Shown here piece by piece: positions 9,001-16,916 of a stretch of DNA of 64,000 bases; positions within the stretch are counted from its first letter, which is position 1; each line of letters opens with the position of its first letter. The notes beneath the pieces are model-generated. The model did not search any database. It was not told the origin of the DNA and saw only the letters and a program-made list of their open reading frames with translations. This DNA is from Lachnospiraceae bacterium MD335 (GTDB lineage Bacteria; Bacillota; Clostridia; Lachnospirales; Lachnospiraceae). The stretch covers positions 297,939 to 361,938 of the forward strand of contig KE159630.1 in NCBI GenBank assembly GCA_000403335.2. The letters run 5' to 3'. The position numbers and the translations under genes were made by a program.

Positions 9001-10642
9001 CTACCCTTGGATTGCAAAGACGAGACATTCAACGCCGGGCGTTGGCTTGATTTCCCCTCCTCCGCATCATGATATTTATTCGATTGAGGATTTGGCGCAG
9101 TTGATTTACGATTTAAAAAATTCCAACAAGGACGCGCGGATTAGTGTCAAGCTTGTTTCGGAGGCAGGCGTGGGAACCGTTGCGGCAGGTGTGGCGAAGG
9201 CGGGTGCGCAGGTGGTGCTGATTTCAGGTTACGACGGCGGTACAGGCGCGGCGCCGAAGAGTTCTATCCACAATGCGGGACTTCCGTGGGAGCTTGGTCT
9301 TGCGGAGACGCATCAGACGCTGATACAAAACGGGCTTCGCAACAAGGTTCGTATTGAGACGGACGGAAAGCTGATGACGGGGCGCGATGTGGCGATTGCG
9401 GCAATTTTGGGCGCGGAGGAGTTTGGCTTTGCGACGGCGCCGCTTGTGACGATGGGCTGTGTGATGATGCGTGTCTGCAACCTTGACACGTGCCCTGTAG
9501 GTGTGGCGACGCAGAATCCGGAGCTGAGAAAACGGTTTCAGGGAAAGCCGGAGTATGTGATGAATTTTATGAAGTTTATTGCGCAGGAGCTTCGGGAATA
9601 TATGGCGCGTCTTGGTGTGAGAACGGTTGATGAGCTGGTCGGGCATACGGATTTGCTAAAGGAGAAGGAGAATCTGCCGAAGGGTACGCCCGCGCTTGAT
9701 TTGAGCCTGATTTTAAAGAATCCGTATCAGAAAGAAAAGGCGGTGTTTGACGCAAAGCAGGTTTATGATTTTGAACTGGAAAAGACGCTTGACGAGAAGG
9801 TTTTGTTGAAAAAGCTTGGCGGTGCGCTTGCGGCGGGTGAGAAGAAGGAGATTGCGTTAGACGTGACGAACACGGACCGCGCGTTTGGTACGATTTTTGG
9901 TTCGGAGATTACGAGACGTTATTACAATACATTGGAGGAGGATACTTACAGGGTGCACTGCAGCGGTGCAGGCGGTCAGAGCTTTGGCGCGTTTATTCCG
10001 AATGGTCTGACATTGGAGCTTGCGGGCGATTCCAATGACTATTTCGGCAAGGGCTTATCGGGCGGCAAGCTGATTGTGTATCCGCCGAAGGGGAGTGTAT
10101 TCAAACAGGACGAGAATGTGATTATCGGAAACGTTGCGCTTTACGGGGCGACGAGCGGCAAGGCGTTTATTAACGGTGTTGCGGGAGAACGGTTCTGTGT
10201 GAGAAATTCGGGTGCGCTTGCGGTTGTTGAGGGCGTGGGCGACCACGGCTGTGAGTACATGACGGGCGGACGTGTGGTTGTGCTTGGCACAACGGGCAAG
10301 AATTTTGCTGCGGGCATGAGCGGCGGCATTGCGTATGTTTTGGATGAGGAGAATGACCTTTATATCAGGGTGAATAAGGAAATGGTTTTGATGGGCGAGA
10401 TTACGAATAAATACGATGTGATTGAGCTCAAGGAAATGATTAAGGAGCACGTGGCATGTACGGGTTCTAAGAAGGGTAAGACCATTCTTGACAATTTTGG
10501 CGAGTATCTGCCGAAGTTTAAAAAGATTATTCCTTATGATTATGACAGAATGCTCAAGACCATTGTACAGATGGAGGAGAAGGGTCTTAGCGCGGAGCAG
10601 GCGCAGATTGAGGCATTCTATGCGAACACAAAGCAAAAATAA
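6080..10642 (+). CDS. gltB: Glutamate synthase, large (alpha) subunit
   Basis: A 1520-residue protein of normal GltB length. Domains in order: class II glutaminase (about 20-420) with the nucleophile Cys23 in NCGIGAVV, which should be exposed by removal of a short propeptide; central linker; FMN/synthase domain (about 800-1180) with the 3Fe-4S cysteines in the CVMMRVCNLDTCPVG segment near 1125-1140; C-terminal GXGXG beta-helix (about 1250-1500). It splits glutamine and passes ammonia through a tunnel to 2-oxoglutarate, making two glutamates with GltD supplying electrons. GGGAGG at 6065-6070 supports the start. It forms an operon with gltD. The IS110 element lies immediately upstream and no clear promoter survives between them. 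Confidence 0.97.
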   Translation: MFDAKLNVPKAPLYRAEYEHDNCGIGAVVNIKGKKSRETVENALRIVENLEHRAGKDAEGKTGDGVGILVQICHEFFDKVTKPLGITLGKGREYGVGMFFFPQDELKRNQAKKMFEIIVEKEGLEFLGWREVPCVPSVLGHKAVECMPCIMQAFVKKPETVEKGLAFDRKLYIARRVFEQSSDNTYVVSLSSRTIVYKGMFLVTQLRTFFKDLQSADYVSAIAIVHSRFSTNTNPSWERAHPNRFIVHNGEINTIRGNVDKMIAREENMESEFLSREFHKVLPVVNAQGSDSAMLDNTLEFLVMSGMELPLAVMITIPEPWANNRTMSQAKKDFYQYYATMMEPWDGPASILFSDGDIMGAVLDRNGLRPSRYYITSDDQLILSSEVGVLPIDAAKIVKKDRLRPGKMLLVDTVKGEIIDDDTLKERYAKRRPYGEWLDSNLVTLKELKIPNVRVPEFSYEERQRMQKAFGYTYEELKTGILPMAKNGGESIGAMGVDTPIPVLSRTHHQLSHYFKQQFAQVTNPPIDAIREEVVTATTVYIGKDGNILHDTEKNCNVLKVNNPILTTTDLLKIKNMKREGFQVEVIPIIYYKNTSLERAIDHLYVEVDRAYRDGVNIIILSDRGVDENHVAIPSLLAVSAMQKHLVRTKKRTSVALILESAEPREVHDFAALIGYGACAVNPYLAQESIKELIDTGMLDKDYHAAVDDYNDAILHGIVKIASKMGISTIQSYQGSQIFEAVGIDSDVINKYFTNTVCRIGGISLADIAKEVDDLHSLAFDPLGLATDLTLDSPGQHKSRGGAEEHLYNPATIHLLQQATKRGDYEMFKQYSALLTAEDSNASDGCVRNIRGLIDFNYPKKGISIDEVESVESIVKRFKTGAMSYGSISKEAHETLAIAMNMLHGKSNSGEGGEDLERMVIGADGLNRCSAIKQVASGRFGVTSRYLVSAQEIQIKMAQGAKPGEGGHLPAGKVYPWIAKTRHSTPGVGLISPPPHHDIYSIEDLAQLIYDLKNSNKDARISVKLVSEAGVGTVAAGVAKAGAQVVLISGYDGGTGAAPKSSIHNAGLPWELGLAETHQTLIQNGLRNKVRIETDGKLMTGRDVAIAAILGAEEFGFATAPLVTMGCVMMRVCNLDTCPVGVATQNPELRKRFQGKPEYVMNFMKFIAQELREYMARLGVRTVDELVGHTDLLKEKENLPKGTPALDLSLILKNPYQKEKAVFDAKQVYDFELEKTLDEKVLLKKLGGALAAGEKKEIALDVTNTDRAFGTIFGSEITRRYYNTLEEDTYRVHCSGAGGQSFGAFIPNGLTLELAGDSNDYFGKGLSGGKLIVYPPKGSVFKQDENVIIGNVALYGATSGKAFINGVAGERFCVRNSGALAVVEGVGDHGCEYMTGGRVVVLGTTGKNFAAGMSGGIAYVLDEENDLYIRVNKEMVLMGEITNKYDVIELKEMIKEHVACTGSKKGKTILDNFGEYLPKFKKIIPYDYDRMLKTIVQMEEKGLSAEQAQIEAFYANTKQK

Positions 10643-10720
10643 TGTTTCGTGCGATAAAAGACATCGCCCAGGAAATGCTAAGTTTTGGTTGTAGGAAATC
10701 TACAGAAAGTGAGAAAAAAG

Positions 10721-12214
10721 ATGGGAAAGCCAACAGGATTTTTGGATTATGAGAGAAAAACCTCCGCGGCGCAGGCGCCGAAGGAGCGGATAAAGCATTT
10801 TAACGAGTTCCATACGCATCTTCCGATGGAGGAACAGCAAAAGCAGGGCGCGCGCTGTATGGAGTGCGGCGTGCCGTTCTGCCAGTCGGGTATGACGCTT
10901 GCGGGCATGACCTCGGGCTGTCCGCTGCACAATCTCGTGCCGGAGTGGAATGATTTGGTTTATACGGGAAACTGGGAACGCGCGTACAACAGGTTAAAAA
11001 AGACAAACAACTTTCCGGAATTTACGTCAAGGGTGTGTCCTGCTTTATGTGAGAACGCATGTACGTGTGGATTAAACGGCGACGCGGTGGCGACAAAGGA
11101 AAACGAGTACGCAATTATTGAGAACGCATACAAAACAGGGCTTGCGGCGGCAAAACCACCGAAGGTGCGCACGAATAAAACGGTGGCGGTTATCGGCAGC
11201 GGTCCGGCAGGGCTTGCGGCGGCAGACCAGTTAAATAAGCGCGGGCATAACGTGACGGTCTTTGAACGCAGCGACCGTGTGGGCGGGCTTTTGATGTACG
11301 GCATTCCGAATATGAAGCTCGAAAAGCACATTATTGAGCGCAAGGTTCAGGTGATGAAAGAGGAGGGTGTTCAATTTATAACAAACACCGATATTGGAAA
11401 GGACGCGAAATCCAAAAAGCTGGTTGAGGGCTTTGACAGGGTGGTGCTTGCCTGCGGAGCGTCCAATCCGAGGGATATTAATGCGCCGGGAAGGGACGCA
11501 AAAGGGATTTATTTTGCGGTGGATTTCTTAAAGGGCGTGACGAAAAGCCTATTGGATTCGGATTTAAAGGATAACGCGTTTGTTTCGGCGAAAGGGAAAA
11601 ATGTTGTGATTATCGGCGGCGGTGATACGGGGAATGACTGTGTGGGCACTGCAATCCGCTTAGGGGCAAAGTCGGTGACGCAGATTGAGATGATGCCGAA
11701 AGCACCGGATACGAGAGCCGAGAACAATCCGTGGCCGGAATGGCCGAAGGTCTGCAAGACGGATTACGGTCAGGAGGAGGCGATTGCGCTGTTTGGGCAT
11801 GATCCGCGGATTTATGAGGCGACGGTAAAGGAATTTTTGAAGGATAAGAGCGGGAATCTTGCCGGGGTGAAAATCGTAAAGCTTGCGTGGGAGAAGGACG
11901 CGGCGACGGGCAGAATGAATATGAAAGAGGTTGAGGGCAGCGAGCAGGTGCTTGAGGCGCAGCTTGTGCTGATTGCGGCAGGCTTTTTGGGCAGTCAGAA
12001 GTATGTGACGGACGCTTTTGGGGTTGAGCTTGACGCGCGGACAAATGTGAAGACAGAACCTGACAGCTTTCAGACGAGCGCTGCGAACATTTTTGTGGCG
12101 GGCGATATGCATACGGGGCAGTCGCTTGTGGTGAAGGCAATCCGCCAGGGACGCGAGTGCGCGCGGGCGGTGGATGAGAGTTTGATGGGGTATTCGAATA
12201 TGTTTATACAGTGA
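10721..12214 (+). CDS. gltD: Glutamate synthase, small (beta) subunit
   Basis: A 497-residue protein starting at the ATG at 10721; an upstream in-frame TTG would add 12 residues without family support. The N-terminal cysteines form the two 4Fe-4S clusters (Cys46, 49, 54, 67 and Cys106, 110, 114, 116). An FAD-binding Rossmann motif VIGSGPAGLAA is at about 157-167 and an NADPH-binding motif VIIGGGDTGND near 295. It oxidises NAD(P)H and feeds electrons to the GltB flavin and iron-sulphur centres. It follows gltB by 78 nt in the same operon and ends at a hairpin terminator. All key residues are intact. Confidence 0.95.
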   Translation: MGKPTGFLDYERKTSAAQAPKERIKHFNEFHTHLPMEEQQKQGARCMECGVPFCQSGMTLAGMTSGCPLHNLVPEWNDLVYTGNWERAYNRLKKTNNFPEFTSRVCPALCENACTCGLNGDAVATKENEYAIIENAYKTGLAAAKPPKVRTNKTVAVIGSGPAGLAAADQLNKRGHNVTVFERSDRVGGLLMYGIPNMKLEKHIIERKVQVMKEEGVQFITNTDIGKDAKSKKLVEGFDRVVLACGASNPRDINAPGRDAKGIYFAVDFLKGVTKSLLDSDLKDNAFVSAKGKNVVIIGGGDTGNDCVGTAIRLGAKSVTQIEMMPKAPDTRAENNPWPEWPKVCKTDYGQEEAIALFGHDPRIYEATVKEFLKDKSGNLAGVKIVKLAWEKDAATGRMNMKEVEGSEQVLEAQLVLIAAGFLGSQKYVTDAFGVELDARTNVKTEPDSFQTSAANIFVAGDMHTGQSLVVKAIRQGRECARAVDESLMGYSNMFIQ

Positions 12215-12227
12215 GGATTTGTTGATG

Positions 12228-12257
12228 AATGAGTAAGGAGCTGCTTCCTTACTCATT
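12228..12257 (+). terminator. gltBD terminator; palindrome shared with 21620-21646
   Basis: A 12-bp perfect stem AATGAGTAAGGA/TCCTTACTCATT with a 6-nt loop, 13 nt after the gltD stop. The T-run is poor. The identical stem recurs as the terminator of the type III antitoxin RNA. Confidence 0.65.
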
Positions 12258-12309
12258 ATTGTGATATGGGAAGGATTTGGAGCGAGCAGTATTTTATTTC
12301 CATACTGCA

Positions 12310-12666
12310 AAGATTATCTTTTTATATTGCTGTTATTCACGCCCGCAAGTATCCGGCAAGTGCTTTTTCAAAATTTCCGCAAAGAAAGGCAGCCTGCGTT
12401 TTAGGAAGCCAGTCATGGATTTTTCCGTGTTGGCAGAAAGTTGTACCAATGGTTTTTCGGAAATGGTAAGCCAGGCGGCAACAGCGGTTACAACATTTCT
12501 TTTTAACCTCATTATGATGAAGCTGCTTGGTGAAAACGCAGCTGCGGCAATCACAATCATGATTTATATGCAGTTTTTCCTGAGTGCCTTTTACATCGGT
12601 TTTTCGATGGGAGTAGCCGATGTTATCAGCTATAACTATGGGAAGCTGTCGGCGGTTTTGAAATAA
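12310..12666 (+). pseudogene. MATE-family efflux transporter remnant
   Basis: About 100 codons match the middle of MATE (multi-antimicrobial extrusion) sodium- or proton-coupled exporters: a GFSEMVSQAATAVTTFLFN segment followed by MMKLLGENAAAAITI and GFSMGVADVISYNYG, all recognisable transmembrane-helix motifs of that family. A complete member is about 450 residues with 12 helices; here the 5' third and the entire C-terminal half are missing and no start with a ribosome site is present. The 220 nt that follow (12667-12886) hold no gene I can recognise before the next promoter. A dead gene fragment in an accessory zone. Confidence 0.7.
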
Positions 12667-12822
12667 CAATCAAAGCCGCCGTTTAAGATTTTGGAAATCG
12701 TAATAACGGTTATACGAGTGCTCAAGGAAACAGCACTGATATTGGTGCAGATAATGGGACGGGACGATGTTTCAGGGAATTAGATAGAAGAATAGGTATT
12801 TAAAAATATTTTTAAATAGTTG

Positions 12823-12851
12823 TTGATTGTCTCATACAGATTTCGTATAAT
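12823..12851 (+). promoter_or_regulatory. Promoter of the ArsR/SdpI pair
   Basis: TTGATT (12823-12828), 17-nt spacer, TATAAT (12846-12851), 35 nt before the regulator start. The AT-rich imperfect palindrome TTTAAAAATATTTTTAAA just upstream is a possible autoregulatory operator. Confidence 0.7.
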
Positions 12852-12886
12852 CTATTTAAAGATTTATTGAAATAGGGGGCGGTATA

Positions 12887-13156
12887 TTGGCGGTCAATGA
12901 AATCCTTGCAGCATTGGCAGATGAAAACCGAAGGAAAATTCTGCAGAAATTAAAGGAGGGAAAAATCAGTTCCGGTGATTTGGCAAATGCTTTAGGCATG
13001 ACGCCGCAGGCGCTGTCATACCACTTATCAAAATTAAAGAAGGCGGATTTGATTTATGAAACAAAATATAAGAATTTTATTTATTATGAATTGAATTTGT
13101 CTGTACTTGATGAAACGATTCTGTGGATCAGCGAGTTACGAGGAGGTCAGAAATGA
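12887..13156 (+). CDS. ArsR/SmtB-family autorepressor (SdpR-like)
   Basis: An 89-residue winged-helix protein. The helix-turn-helix is clear (SSGDLANALGMTPQALSYHLSKLKK split over about residues 28-52) and the wing follows. It starts with TTG, supported by a GGGGG ribosome site 8 nt upstream. It lacks the cysteine pairs of metal-sensing ArsR proteins, so regulation by protein partner rather than by metal is likely. The ATGA overlap with the next gene, an SdpI-like membrane protein, matches the B. subtilis sdpRI arrangement in which the immunity protein sequesters the repressor at the membrane. Confidence 0.85.
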   Translation: MAVNEILAALADENRRKILQKLKEGKISSGDLANALGMTPQALSYHLSKLKKADLIYETKYKNFIYYELNLSVLDETILWISELRGGQK

Positions 13157-13812
13157 AAACAAAGAAAACGGTGTATTATACTTTGATGTATCTTCCGTTA
13201 GCGGCTGCCTTACTTGCATTGCCGCAGCTTCCTGAAAAAATTCCCGCTCATTTCGCATTTGATAATCAGGTTGACCGTTGGGGAAGCAAATATGAGGCTT
13301 TGCTGTTTCCGGTAATCAGTCTTTTTATGGGCTATTTTCTGCTTGGAATGGCAAAACTGGCGGCGAAAAAGGAAAGGCATGGGGAAAACAATAAAAAGGT
13401 TACAATGATTATGGGGATTTTCGTGCTGATTTTGTTTAATGCTTTGAATGCTTATTTTCTTTACACAAGCTTGAACAAGGTTGAAGATTTATCGTCTGTT
13501 TCCTTGGATCTTTATCAGCTTGTTTTTGGCATTATGGGTGTGTTAATGATTGTTACGGGAAATGTCATGCCTAAGTTAAGAAGGAACGCCATGATTGGAT
13601 TGAGGACGCGTTGGAGCATGAAAAATGACGCGACGTGGAAGAAAAGTCAGCTTATAGGCGGGATTTCCTTTATTGTTGGGGGCGTGATGATAATAGGCAT
13701 TTGTATTGCTGTGAAAGGGATTTTTTGCCTTGTGTCTGTTTTAGGAGTGTGGGGGATTATGATTGTGGTTGATGTTGTTTTCACATATAGGGTTGCTAAA
13801 AGGAACGGGTAG
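13153..13812 (+). CDS. SdpI-family membrane protein (DUF1648, immunity-like)
   Basis: A 219-residue integral membrane protein with about six hydrophobic segments. The N-terminal DUF1648 motif is present (LPEKIPAHFAFDNQVDRWG, about residues 26-44), followed by the SdpI core with GNVMPKLRRNAMIGLRTRWS near 140-160. SdpI of Bacillus protects against the SDP toxin and binds SdpR. The start at 13153 overlaps the regulator stop by four bases with AGGAGG upstream, so the two are co-translated. No sdpC-like toxin gene is seen in the window; it could give immunity against a toxin made elsewhere or by competitors. Confidence 0.85.
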   Translation: MKTKKTVYYTLMYLPLAAALLALPQLPEKIPAHFAFDNQVDRWGSKYEALLFPVISLFMGYFLLGMAKLAAKKERHGENNKKVTMIMGIFVLILFNALNAYFLYTSLNKVEDLSSVSLDLYQLVFGIMGVLMIVTGNVMPKLRRNAMIGLRTRWSMKNDATWKKSQLIGGISFIVGGVMIIGICIAVKGIFCLVSVLGVWGIMIVVDVVFTYRVAKRNG

Positions 13813-13940
13813 GTTGATGTTGGTTTTTCGGACATATACAAGCTGACAGGATAGGACGCACTTACGTCAGTTGCTGCAAACCGGGTGGAGGCAGAATCGC
13901 GCAGAGAGAACGGGCAGGACAGATGATGATTGCAAAGAAT

Positions 13941-13958
13941 AGGGCAAAGTTTTGCCCT
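13941..13958. promoter_or_regulatory. Perfect palindrome before Phd-type antitoxin
   Basis: AGGGCAAA-GT-TTTGCCCT, an 8-bp perfect inverted repeat 17 nt before the antitoxin start. Phd-type antitoxins autoregulate through short palindromes, so this is a reasonable operator; it could also be a weak terminator. Confidence 0.4.
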
Positions 13959-13975
13959 TATGAGTATTTTTAAGA

Positions 13976-14299
13976 GTGATTTCAGTTACAGAGGCAAATC
14001 AAAATTTTTCAAAAGCAGCCAAAGTAGTTGACGAACATGGAACGGCGGTTATTCTGAAAAATAATGTACCCAGATATTTGGTCATTGATTTCAGTAAAGC
14101 GGAAGAAGAAAAAGTTGCCAGTAATGAAAATGTATTTACAATATCTGAACGGTTAATAAACAGAATGCGGAAGCATATGAGGTTCTTGCAAAATGATTAT
14201 TTTAAGCAAAGAGCAGGTGATAAAACTTCATGCAAGTGTGATTCTTGCTTATTTTATTACAACGTACAGAGAAGAATGAGGAAAGTATTGGTAATTTAA
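13976..14299 (+). pseudogene. Phd/YefM-family antitoxin, frameshifted
   Basis: The first 60 codons read as a Phd/YefM antitoxin (SVTEANQNFSKAAKVVDEHG, then a VILKNNVPRYLVIDF strand), the DNA-binding and dimerising domain. A frameshift near 14158 throws the C-terminus out of frame: the correct ending NAEAYEVLAK is legible in the other frame and stops at 14196, overlapping the toxin start by ATGA. As it stands the product would be 107 residues with a foreign tail lacking the toxin-neutralising helix. Start is a GTG at 13976 without a clear ribosome site. Confidence 0.7.
14193..14279 (+). pseudogene. Doc (Fic-fold kinase toxin) N-terminal remnant
   Basis: Twenty-eight codons beginning MIILSKEQVIKLHASVI match the start of Doc toxins, which phosphorylate EF-Tu. 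The frame then ends and neither the Fic catalytic HXFX(D/N)XNKR motif nor the rest of the roughly 125-residue protein is present. The ATGA overlap with the restored antitoxin frame shows this was once an intact phd-doc pair. The toxin cannot be functional. Confidence 0.6.
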
Positions 14300-14657
14300 A
14301 TGAATTATTACGTATCTTTGAAGAAACATTTTGGATTCTTAAAAGGAGTCATTAGTACTTTCGTTTTGAAAGAAGAATTTGAAAAGCAGCTTGAGTATCC
14401 TGTTACAACCGGATACATAGAATTTGTAGCAGTACGGAAAAAATACCGCAGACAAGGTATTGCTGCAACTATGCTTCAAGAAAGTATGCTGCTGGACAAA
14501 TTATCAAGATTTTGTGCTTGATGTTACGGATATCAATGATAATGCTATTCAATGCTATATGCGTATCGGGTTTGAGGAATTTAAGCGTATTTTGGAAAAA
14601 CACGGTAAACAAAAAGGGTTTAATGAGAGGATTTTTATGCGGTATTGTCGCAGATGA
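14300..14657 (+). pseudogene. GNAT acetyltransferase, broken
   Basis: The acetyl-CoA-binding loop is clear (EFVAVRKKYRRQGIAATML, about 14420-14480), then a frameshift near 14500 moves the remainder to another frame, where VLDVTDINDNAIQCYMRIGFEEF gives the typical GNAT C-terminus. The N-terminal strands are missing or replaced. Substrate unknown. Together with the broken phd-doc pair this marks a stretch of gene decay. Confidence 0.65.
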
Positions 14658-14690
14658 AAGCAATTAGCAACGTAATATCAAAATAACATA

Positions 14691-14757
14691 GCGTCCATAG
14701 GACGCATGGATAAAGACGCATGGAATGGCAAATGATGATTAACCATGCGTCTTTTTT
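14691..14757 (+). terminator. Terminator with a competing upstream hairpin
   Basis: Main stem AGACGCATGG (14714-14723) with CCATGCGTCT (14743-14752) then a T-run. A preceding hairpin GCGTCC-ATA-GGACGC (14691-14696 with 14700-14705) and a spare copy of GACGCATGG (14701-14709) can pair with the same right arm, so two folds compete. Confidence 0.7.
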
Positions 14758-14857
14758 GCGTTCAAAAGAAATGGGCAGAAAAATGAAAATATCAATGAAG
14801 ATGATGCAAGTTTGTGCAATTGGGGGATTATAATACAATCGGAAAGAGGTGGGGAAC

Positions 14858-15064
14858 GTGAAGCGTATTATATATGTAAAAGGAATACTGCTTGTTTTTG
14901 CGACGGTTTTCCTGTATATGGGCATAACGGTTTCCTGTAAAGGCGAAATGGAAGACTTACCGCAAACGTTTGAAGAAGAGACAAGTATTATAGCGACAGA
15001 AGTTCCGAGTGCCTACGAGGCAGAATTGTATGTTGAGCAGGAAATTTCGGAATTAGCTGAGTAG
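14858..15064 (+). CDS. Small membrane-anchored or secreted protein
   Basis: A 68-residue protein starting at GTG 14858, 6 nt after an AGGTGG ribosome site; an in-frame GTG 9 nt upstream overlaps that site. A hydrophobic segment (about residues 5-24) ends near a Cys that is not in a good lipobox, followed by an acidic tail rich in Glu. A TATAAT at 14829-14834 could serve as the -10 box. No family recognised. It precedes three larger secreted proteins on the same strand and may belong with them. Confidence 0.45.
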   Translation: MKRIIYVKGILLVFATVFLYMGITVSCKGEMEDLPQTFEEETSIIATEVPSAYEAELYVEQEISELAE

Positions 15065-15155
15065 TGCGATGTTGTGGAACGGGGGTTTTATTCGTTGGAA
15101 GAATGGAGGGCTTCTTCGAGGTATGGGGATAGAATGGAACGAATCGGAAGGGGGA

Positions 15156-15181
15156 AGGTTGAAAATTGAAATTTTCAACCT
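15156..15181. repeat. Small palindromic repeat, copy 1
   Basis: Perfect 12-bp inverted repeat AGGTTGAAAATT/AATTTTCAACCT with a 2-nt loop. The same design recurs at 20455-20478 and 39125-39150. It lies in a 190-nt gap (15065-15254) with no other feature than the next gene's ribosome site. Confidence 0.6.
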
Positions 15182-15254
15182 GAAAGTTTTGTGCTATGCA
15201 AAAACTTAAGCCATTAGCTACTCCTAAAAAACAGTCGTAGCATGGAGGCTAAAA

Positions 15255-16763
15255 ATGAAAACAAATAAAATGGGGCTATTATTTTTATGTTTTGTGGCTG
15301 CGATTGTTTTGGCGGTTATGGTAAAAGACCATGATAAAAACACCGTGGTATCCGAATATGACCACGAAAATCCTTATTTTTACACGGCAGAACAAACACA
15401 AATCGAATATGAGGGATACTTTTATACGTACGGTTACAGGGATATTTGGCAGAATATTGATTTGTACATAACGAAGCTGAAAACCTTTGAAAATGGTGTT
15501 TTGTATACTTTGGAACTGGAACAGTTAGAGGGCACTGACACTTGGGATAAGATAGCGTTAGGGCGCAGGTATTTAGGATATTTTTATGTTACGGATAAGG
15601 CAATTTATTGTGCGTCCTTTTCTCCCGAGGCTTCATCTGCACCCGAGGAAGGGTACACCGCTACGGAAAACGAAAAGATTATCCACCAAATACAAACCGA
15701 TGAAACCGCTTTTTTAGAGAAGTGCAACACTGTCTGCTGTGAGGACGGGACAGCCGATACTGCGGACGAAAACGGGTATCATGCCTTTGTGGAGGCAGAT
15801 GGCGACAGACGGATTTTTCGGCTTTATAATGATTATTTTTACGGCTCAAAGGAGTATATGCTGATTGTATGGGAAAAGGGAAACGGAATTGTATACTACA
15901 TGCATGGAAACGGAGCAAAAAATATGCATGTGGAATTTGGAACGGATTTGGAACGGCAGCAGCAGACGGACTATGGGTATCCGTATAAATTGTTTCACGA
16001 AAATGCCGACATGACAGAGCAGACGGATACGTTAGAAGATATAACAATATCAGAACAAACGGATATGTCAGAAACAGAATCTGCGCAGCTCTGCTCGGAC
16101 GGCAAAATCATTGCGAAACTCGGCGACAGGCAGACGGAATTGGAACCAAACATGCTTTCGCTTCAATTGCAGGAAAATATCATCTGCGTTTATGAGGGAT
16201 TAAATAATAGTTCTCAACTTTCCGCGGCAGGCTGTATTGCAGGAATTTATGACACATATGTCATATATCGGGAAACGGAAGAGAATGATATTCGCTTCGT
16301 CAATCTCCTGTATTCTGCCCAGGAAACGGGCGATTTATATACATGGAAGGACCAATATTTGGTCCCGATTGTCGAACAGGAAACGGGTGTTTTCTATGTA
16401 TGGAATGACGGTGATTTGGTTCTGATTGGTACGCGGGAGAAAAAACAGCAGGACGCACGGGAGAACCCGAAGGCAAAACCGACAAAGGACTTGTCGCGGG
16501 AGAATATGACGGAATCAGAACTGTTGGAACAAACGATGGACACTTTGCACAGGGCAGGTTACGACGAAACAAACCTGATATATGACGGAACGCGGTATTT
16601 TCTCACTAGAACCTACGACGTGGTAAGCGGCTTTGATGATTTTCCCGACCATATCATAAGAGGGCAGGAATATTATATTGACAGGGAAACAAAGAACGTG
16701 TACCGCGTTGAAGAGGAAGCGGAATTTTTGAGGACAGAGTTGTATTATATTGACACACTGTAA
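15255..16763 (+). CDS. Large secreted/membrane-anchored protein of unknown function
   Basis: A 502-residue protein with an uncleaved-looking N-terminal hydrophobic segment (residues 7-22), a GGAGG ribosome site and an acidic, tyrosine-rich extracellular part. The middle (about 250-280) is a low-complexity Thr/Glu/Asp linker; after about 370 there are repeated strand-like units (TGDLYTWKDQYLVPI, then TGVFYVWNDGDLVLIG) suggesting a beta-propeller or similar repeat fold. No catalytic motif is evident. It is the first of three similarly built proteins (next at 16917 and 18331), probably surface components of one function. I do not recognise a family. Confidence 0.7.
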   Translation: MKTNKMGLLFLCFVAAIVLAVMVKDHDKNTVVSEYDHENPYFYTAEQTQIEYEGYFYTYGYRDIWQNIDLYITKLKTFENGVLYTLELEQLEGTDTWDKIALGRRYLGYFYVTDKAIYCASFSPEASSAPEEGYTATENEKIIHQIQTDETAFLEKCNTVCCEDGTADTADENGYHAFVEADGDRRIFRLYNDYFYGSKEYMLIVWEKGNGIVYYMHGNGAKNMHVEFGTDLERQQQTDYGYPYKLFHENADMTEQTDTLEDITISEQTDMSETESAQLCSDGKIIAKLGDRQTELEPNMLSLQLQENIICVYEGLNNSSQLSAAGCIAGIYDTYVIYRETEENDIRFVNLLYSAQETGDLYTWKDQYLVPIVEQETGVFYVWNDGDLVLIGTREKKQQDARENPKAKPTKDLSRENMTESELLEQTMDTLHRAGYDETNLIYDGTRYFLTRTYDVVSGFDDFPDHIIRGQEYYIDRETKNVYRVEEEAEFLRTELYYIDTL

Positions 16764-16823
16764 TGATTCCCGCGAGCAACGAGTCAAGTGGCTGCTTGCA
16801 GACATTTGACGACTGCCGCGAGG

Positions 16824-16859
16824 GTCAAATACTTCGCAGCTTGCTGCGATGTATTTGAC
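16824..16859. repeat. Long palindrome between secreted-protein genes
   Basis: A 17-bp inverted repeat with one mismatch and a 2-nt loop (16824-16840 with 16843-16859). It lies in the 153-nt gap before the lipoprotein gene; no T-run follows, so it is more like an intergenic palindromic repeat than a terminator. Confidence 0.55.
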
Positions 16860-16916
16860 TTGGGCTGCAAAGGGCGGCGCAAAGTCGCAGGCAAGGAAAG
16901 GAGCATCGCTATTAAT

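Noticed and set aside
6080..10642. Long open frames antisense to gltB
   Set aside because: They are shadows of a GC-biased third codon position, lack ribosome sites and show Arg/His/Leu-rich nonsense composition.
12266..12469. Alternative frame across the MATE remnant
   Set aside because: MATE motifs are legible in the other frame throughout; this frame shows none.
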